A stretch of 64,000 nt of DNA from Cryobacterium sp. SO2. Its GTDB lineage: Bacteria; Actinomycetota; Actinomycetes; Actinomycetales; Microbacteriaceae. This document shows positions 59,657 to 64,000 of this stretch, piece after piece. The stretch is taken from NCBI RefSeq assembly GCF_026151165.2, contig NZ_CP117849.1, forward strand, positions 744,001-808,000. Reading direction: 5' to 3'. Position 1 is the stretch's first letter. The number at the start of each line of letters is the position of its first letter. Below the pieces are notes generated by a model. That model was not told the origin of the DNA. It ran no database searches and was given only the letters and a program-made list of their open reading frames with translations. The position numbers and the translations under genes are program-made.

Positions 59657-61018
59657 CTAGGCCCTGGCAGGCTCAGCGTTCCGCACGAAAACCAGGTAGA
59701 CGGCATGCACCAGCACGCCGGCTGCCGGACCGACGAGCAGGGCCAGCATGGTCTTCTCGATGAACCCCATCGGCAGCAGCAGGCAGGCGACGGTGGTGAG
59801 AGCCGCGACGATCCAGCCGGCGCTGAACGCCGCGTGCGCGTTCCTCGAGAGCACGGCGGGCGCGCTCACGCACAGAGCGCCGACCAGGGCAGAGGACAGC
59901 ACGAGGGTGGGGATGAGCCAGTCGGCCGGTGCGGACTCCTTGGGGTACAACCAACCGAAGATGGGCGGGCCGAGCAGGTAACCCAGAACCGCCAGGACCA
60001 GGCCGATGGCGATCACCGCACCCTCCAACAAAAGCAGGGTACGCCAGAAATGCGCGGCCCTGGCTCTGAAGAAGACGATCAGGTAGCTCTGCAGCGCCAT
60101 ACCCACGACGATCAGCGGCGCCCGCGTCAGCGTGGCCAGCAAGATCACCAGACCGATCTCATCCGCTGACACTCCGGGCGAGGTGAGCTGGAGGACGAGC
60201 GGGAAACCGCTGATCATGACACCCATCGCCGCCGCCGCCGTGATCGTGCGCCCGACATTCCAGGTGAGCTGGGGGAGAGTGACGTCCAGCCGGGTCTTTC
60301 CCACGATCCGCGCTCGCGCGAAGGGCCACACTACCGCCACCGCCACGGGGAACGGCAGTGCGACGGCCCACGCCAGGGCGACCATGTCGGGATTGATCAG
60401 GGCGACGGAGCCGACCAGGACCAGCCGCAGCATGCCCTCGACGGTGATCAGCGCGAACAGTGCCTTCCAATGGCCGACCCCGTAGAGCGAGCCCGCCAGG
60501 ACGGCCAGGGGCACATACGAGGCCGCCCCGATGGCCAGGGGGACCACCATGGCCCAGCCATGTTCGGGGAAGACGGCGTGCTGCCAGAATGGCGCGGTGC
60601 CGAAGACGGCGATGAGAACCACAAAGAACGCGATAAGCGCGAAGCGGCCGGCCTGACCGGCTCGGGTTCCGTCACCGGGCTCGCGCGCCTGCGTGCCCCG
60701 GGTGATCTCCTGCTGGATTCCGGTGAGGGCCGCTGCAACGAGGAAGATGAACGACCAGAAGACGGCGAACACCGCGTAGGACGCCACGCCGATCTGAATC
60801 GGAAGCAACGCCGTGATCAGATAGCCCGCGATGCCGACGAGTCCGGTTGCGGCCACGATCAGGATGAAGCCGTTCCCGGTCTTCGGGCTCGCCGGAGCGA
60901 GGGTGGGCTGATCCTGGTCTGGCTCTTCTGTGTGACTCACGTGCACGGGTCCCGCTTCCATTGGCTGGTTCGATACATTCTGCCGGGCTCCGGTGGATGT
61001 TTCCCCGGGAGGGAACAT
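59657..61018 (-). CDS. Wzx-like polysaccharide flippase
   Basis: 453-residue membrane protein of the MOP/polysaccharide-transport type with about 12-14 transmembrane segments starting near residue 52 (FILIVAATGLVGIAGYL). The N-terminal 45 residues are polar and probably disordered. Charged pore residues and the GIQQEITRGTQ loop fit a Wzx/MurJ-like exporter, though no single motif proves it. The start chosen is ATG 61018, 11 nt after the upstream stop; ATG 60961 or a GTG near 60941 are alternatives. It is the last gene of a unit with two ligase-like genes. Confidence 0.75.
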   Translation of the reverse strand: MFPPGETSTGARQNVSNQPMEAGPVHVSHTEEPDQDQPTLAPASPKTGNGFILIVAATGLVGIAGYLITALLPIQIGVASYAVFAVFWSFIFLVAAALTGIQQEITRGTQAREPGDGTRAGQAGRFALIAFFVVLIAVFGTAPFWQHAVFPEHGWAMVVPLAIGAASYVPLAVLAGSLYGVGHWKALFALITVEGMLRLVLVGSVALINPDMVALAWAVALPFPVAVAVVWPFARARIVGKTRLDVTLPQLTWNVGRTITAAAAMGVMISGFPLVLQLTSPGVSADEIGLVILLATLTRAPLIVVGMALQSYLIVFFRARAAHFWRTLLLLEGAVIAIGLVLAVLGYLLGPPIFGWLYPKESAPADWLIPTLVLSSALVGALCVSAPAVLSRNAHAAFSAGWIVAALTTVACLLLPMGFIEKTMLALLVGPAAGVLVHAVYLVFVRNAEPARA

Positions 61019-61029
61019 CAGGGCCTGAG

Positions 61030-62331
61030 TTAGTCGTCCGCGTCGACTCGGGGGCTGGGCTTGAGAAGGCGCCGCCAGCTCTGGCTCTGTGCGGCCTTCA
61101 CCGAGCAGATCAGCAGCAGCAGCCAGCCGAACTCGACGAGCACCGTGCTCTCGGCCGCCGAGGTGACCAGGAGCGCTACGAGGACCAGCGGCGACCAGAC
61201 GTAGACGACGGGGCGCTTGTTCGAGGCGAGCACCCACGAGCGGATGAACGCGAGGGTCACGAGCGCCACGAAGGAGAGGAACCCGACGAGGCCGACCTGA
61301 AAGTAGACGTCCAGGAACGCGTTGAGTGCGGAGGAGTGCTGGCTCTTGGTCACGAAGTCGAGCCAGCCGTACGGGCTGATGTCCTGCGGCCAGGTGCCGG
61401 TCCAGCCCCAGCCCTCGAGCGGATGCAGCTCCACGAGTCGCCACATCTCCCGCCACAGCGTGGATCTGGTCTCGAATTCGCTGCCGGCATTGAGCAGGTT
61501 GATGATGCTCGCCCGGCCGATGAAGACGAGGAGCGTGACGACGAGCACGGTGCCGAGCAGGCTCAGCTGCAGCAGCCACCGCTTGTCGACGGGGGTGCGG
61601 CGCAGCCAGTACAGGGCCAAGGCGGCGATGCCGACGGCACTGGCGACGACGACGAACACCGGCGAGTGGGTGAGGAGCACGCCGAGGCTGGCCAGTGCGA
61701 TCGACCAGGCGGCCCGGAGCGGTCGCACCGACCTGGAGCGCAATTCGATCAGGAAGCTGACCCCGGCGATCAATGACACCAGGCCGAGCACGTTGCGTGA
61801 ACCGAACACCCCTTGGATGGGGCCGAGCATGGCGATGTTGCCCTGCACCCCGAGGAAGGCGATGGGGAGGTCCAGCAGGAGCCCCGACAGCACCTCGAGG
61901 GCGATCGACAGGCCGAGCAGCACCCGCAGTACGTCGCCGGTGGCGCGCACGATCTGGATGGTGTCACGCACGAGGGCCACGTAGATCGCCAGGAAGGCGA
62001 AGGTCAGCTGGTAGCCGACCCCGGCCACGGTGCGGCCGGGGTACCCGCTCCACAGCACGGACAGCGCACACCAGATCAGGAAGACCAATATCGACACCGG
62101 CAGCAGTCCGTGCCATTCGATGCTGCGCCGCCTGGCCACCAGAGACGCCGTCGCGAGTGCGACCAGACAGGCCAGCGCGCCCAGCAGGCCGGGCCAGCCC
62201 ATCAGGCTGCGCAGCAGGTGCGTGGCGAAGGCCAGCCCGAGGATGAGGTGGGTGAGCGCGGCGCTGAACCGCGGAGAGGAGAACACCGCGGAGACCGCGG
62301 TCGGAATGAGCGGCCGGGCGCGGTCGGTCAT
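61030..62331 (-). CDS. O-antigen ligase/polymerase-like membrane protein 1
   Basis: 433-residue Wzy/WaaL-type protein with about 11-12 transmembrane segments. The large extracytoplasmic loop (about 270-325) contains RSTLWREMWRLVELHPLEGWGWTG and the SALNAFLDVYFQVGLVGF pattern typical of the Wzy_C family. The conserved arginine and the histidine of the HS/HN-type motif (QHSSALN) are present. These enzymes join or polymerise lipid-linked glycans. The start overlaps the stop of the next upstream gene (ATGA). Confidence 0.83.
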   Translation of the reverse strand: MTDRARPLIPTAVSAVFSSPRFSAALTHLILGLAFATHLLRSLMGWPGLLGALACLVALATASLVARRRSIEWHGLLPVSILVFLIWCALSVLWSGYPGRTVAGVGYQLTFAFLAIYVALVRDTIQIVRATGDVLRVLLGLSIALEVLSGLLLDLPIAFLGVQGNIAMLGPIQGVFGSRNVLGLVSLIAGVSFLIELRSRSVRPLRAAWSIALASLGVLLTHSPVFVVVASAVGIAALALYWLRRTPVDKRWLLQLSLLGTVLVVTLLVFIGRASIINLLNAGSEFETRSTLWREMWRLVELHPLEGWGWTGTWPQDISPYGWLDFVTKSQHSSALNAFLDVYFQVGLVGFLSFVALVTLAFIRSWVLASNKRPVVYVWSPLVLVALLVTSAAESTVLVEFGWLLLLICSVKAAQSQSWRRLLKPSPRVDADD

Positions 62332-63641
62332 CGCTTGCCCACGCCGAGCAGTTCCTCAGCCGCGCCGGGGCGCTTGGTCTTCACGGCGAGCACGATCAGC
62401 AGCACCCAGCCGGATTCGACGAGGATGCGGCTTTCCGCCAGGCTCTGAGCGAGCAGCGCGACGAGCAGGAGCAGGGGCAGCAGCGCCGTGACCGAGAACC
62501 GCGCGGTGTCGTCGACGCCCAGGCGGGGCCGGTCGACGGCGAGGAACCAGGACCGCCACAGGGTCGACAGGGCGAGGGCGCCGAAAACGATCAGCCCGAG
62601 GATGCCCAGTTGGAGCCAGACATCCAGCCAGGCATTGTGGGCCTGCAGGTATTGCACACCCTTGCGCACGGCGAGGCCGTTGAACGGTTCGACCCACGGC
62701 GCCCAGTAGCTGACCCAGCCCCAGCCCCAGACCGGGCGTTGGCCGGCCAGGTCGATGACACTGTTCCAGATGTCGAAACGGCCGGTGAGGTCTTCGCTCT
62801 TGCCGAGCAGGCCGAGGAGGGTCGACGAGAAGGCGACGACCCCGATCACGAGCGCGGCGAGCGCGGCGGCGAAGGTCAGGTACAACGGCCGCCGGCCGAG
62901 CGGCGGCAGCCGGCGGGCCCAGAGCGCGAAGAGCAGGGCGATCACGACGGCGACGAGCGCGACGGACACGGTGGCCGACCGGGTCAGCCAGAGCAGCACG
63001 AGCGCCACGGCAACCCAGAAGATTCCGCGGCCGCGGGCCACGGTGCCGGCCGCGAGCTGCACGGCGAACACGATCAGCGCGAGCAGCGCGATGAAGCCCA
63101 GCAGGTTGCGGCTCGCCACGATGCCCTCGATCGGGCCGCCATCAAGCAGCAGCCCGCGCGACCAGTAGAACGCGGCGGGGATCTTGCCGGTGTACTCGAC
63201 CCAGAACGGGAGCACGGCGTGGCCGACGAACACCGCCACGATGAACTCGAAGACCAGCGACAGGCCGAGGATCAGCCGCAGGGCCACGCCGAGGGTGCGC
63301 AGCAGTTCGGTCCAGCTGAGGCAGAGGGCCACGAACAGTGCCGTGATGGTGGTGATCCACTGCAGGGTGATGCCGAGCGCGCTGACGCCGGGGTAGGCCG
63401 ACCAGGCCAGTGAGACCGTGGCGAGCAGCATGAACGCGGCGAGTGATTTCGGGAAGGTGCGCCAGGCCAGGCCGGGCTTGGTGGAGAGGAGGAACCAGAG
63501 GCTGCCGACGACGATGACCACGGCGATGGCGCCGAAGCCCCACCAGCCGAGCAGGTTCCGCCAGAACTGTCCGGCCAGCACGCTGAAGAACACCAGGGTC
63601 GCGAAAAGGCGAACAGTGAGACGGCTCTGCACGACGGGCAT
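62328..63641 (-). CDS. O-antigen ligase/polymerase-like membrane protein 2
   Basis: 437-residue paralogue of the downstream gene product, with about 12 transmembrane segments. The Wzy_C loop reads GRFDIWNSVIDLAGQRPVWGWGW, followed by LQAHNAWLDVWLQLGILGL, the HNAWLD form of the motif. The shared GWGW...H(N/S)A.LD.. pattern shows the two arose by duplication. The open frame extends to 63884 antisense to the rhodanese gene; the ATG at 63641 (MPVVQSRLTVRLF) is the natural start. It is the first gene of the ligase-ligase-flippase unit. Confidence 0.83.
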   Translation of the reverse strand: MPVVQSRLTVRLFATLVFFSVLAGQFWRNLLGWWGFGAIAVVIVVGSLWFLLSTKPGLAWRTFPKSLAAFMLLATVSLAWSAYPGVSALGITLQWITTITALFVALCLSWTELLRTLGVALRLILGLSLVFEFIVAVFVGHAVLPFWVEYTGKIPAAFYWSRGLLLDGGPIEGIVASRNLLGFIALLALIVFAVQLAAGTVARGRGIFWVAVALVLLWLTRSATVSVALVAVVIALLFALWARRLPPLGRRPLYLTFAAALAALVIGVVAFSSTLLGLLGKSEDLTGRFDIWNSVIDLAGQRPVWGWGWVSYWAPWVEPFNGLAVRKGVQYLQAHNAWLDVWLQLGILGLIVFGALALSTLWRSWFLAVDRPRLGVDDTARFSVTALLPLLLLVALLAQSLAESRILVESGWVLLIVLAVKTKRPGAAEELLGVGKR

Positions 63642-63690
63642 GTGTCTAGGGTACTGGGGGGACCTCTCCTCGGCCTGCGGAGTTCTTCTG

Positions 63691-63706
63691 ATACCCTGTG
63701 GGGTAT
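63691..63706 (+). promoter_or_regulatory. CsoR/CstR-type operator upstream of rhodanese gene
   Basis: ATACCC-TGTG-GGGTAT, a perfect 6-bp repeat around 4 nt, 71 nt before the rhodanese start. The AT-flanked C/G tract is the form bound by CsoR-family repressors (copper CsoR, persulfide CstR). The sulfur-transfer gene downstream favours the persulfide type. Confidence 0.5.
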
Positions 63707-63776
63707 AAACCGATGGGAAGCCGGGTGCCCAGTTTCGGCTGCACAGGTGCCCCTCCCCGCCCCGAAGGGATACCCC

Positions 63777-64000
63777 ATGACCGATATCTCCGTGACCGAA
63801 CTCTCGGCGCTGCCCCACCCCGTCGTGATCGACGTGCGCGAACCGCACGAGTGGGGTGCCGGCCACGCGGCTGCCGCCATCCACATCCCCCTCGGCGACC
63901 TCGGTGAGCGCGTCGGCGAGGTGCCCCGCGACGCCACCGTCTACGTCATCTGCGCCGCCGGCGGCCGCAGCCTGCAGGGCGCGGCCTTCCTCGAACGGCA
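63777..64000 (+). CDS. Rhodanese-like sulfurtransferase (3' end outside window)
   Basis: Single-domain rhodanese, truncated by the right window edge after about 74 codons (family about 100-110). VVIDVREPHEWGAGHAAAAIHIPLG is the CH2A region (given in parts: IDVREPHEW, GHAAAAIHIPLG). The active-site loop contains the catalytic cysteine in VYVICAAGGRS. Such proteins move sulfane sulfur, and are often in persulfide-detoxification units with a CstR repressor. GAAGGGA lies about 7 nt before the ATG. Genes beyond the edge may confirm such a unit. Confidence 0.9.
   Translation, partial: MTDISVTELSALPHPVVIDVREPHEWGAGHAAAAIHIPLGDLGERVGEVPRDATVYVICAAGGRSLQGAAFLER

Overview
The window is 64 kb of high-GC, densely coded actinobacterial chromosome. 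It most resembles the Microbacteriaceae, possibly a Cryobacterium/Leifsonia-type genome, but the genus is a guess. The evidence is the sdhCDAB order, the short acyl-CoA carboxylase epsilon subunit beside accD, the actinobacterial LpdA and TRAM-methyltransferase types, a galactofuranosyltransferase of the GlfT2 type, and many genes whose -10 hexamer lies only 6-8 nt before the start codon (leaderless mRNAs). No rRNA, tRNA, CRISPR array, insertion sequence or prophage was recognised. The longest stretch without a gene is 281 nt (30793-31073).

Layout. 1-6350: trpS (cut by the left edge), xthA, a YihY-type membrane protein and the succinate dehydrogenase operon, all on the minus strand. 6544-8898: a divergent pair, a GT4 glycosyltransferase and a mannose-1-phosphate guanylyltransferase. 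9118-22210: a nucleoside uptake and salvage locus made of a BMP-type lipoprotein, an ABC ATPase and two permeases, then cdd, deoA, add, a PTS IIA/IIB pair without IIC, a phospho-sugar mutase and purine nucleoside phosphorylase. These genes would import nucleosides, deaminate and phosphorolyse them, and pass pentose-1-phosphates to the mutase. 22280-33951: lpdA, acyl-CoA carboxylase (alpha, epsilon, beta) with biotin ligase, Maf and a TRAM RNA methyltransferase. Set into this block is a three-gene signalling unit: response regulator, sensor kinase and an apparently inactive kinase-like partner. 33958-38204: a PH-domain protein, GtrA, purK, purE and an LCP ligase.

38351-63641 is a large cell-envelope polysaccharide locus. 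It holds dTDP-rhamnose synthesis (rfbABCD), several GT2/GT4 glycosyltransferases, UDP-galactopyranose mutase and GlfT2, a Wzm/Wzt ABC exporter, a Wzx-like flippase, two tandem O-antigen ligase/polymerase-like proteins, two large GT-C-like membrane proteins and a secreted repeat protein. Together they suggest a rhamnose- and galactofuranose-containing glycan, exported and probably anchored to peptidoglycan by LCP-type enzymes. The window ends in a rhodanese gene behind a CsoR/CstR-like operator.

The most unusual feature is a family of imperfect palindromes with a fixed 53-nt core. Two copies lie on each side of a gene for an AbiEi-like/DUF559 (Vsr-fold) protein at 16366-17283. One more 53-nt copy and a 51-nt relative lie after rfbA. 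This looks like a REP-like element family with a candidate dedicated nuclease. The other leading candidates for new biology are the pseudokinase-containing signalling trio, the triplet-repeat secreted protein, and the orphan PTS IIA/IIB pair.
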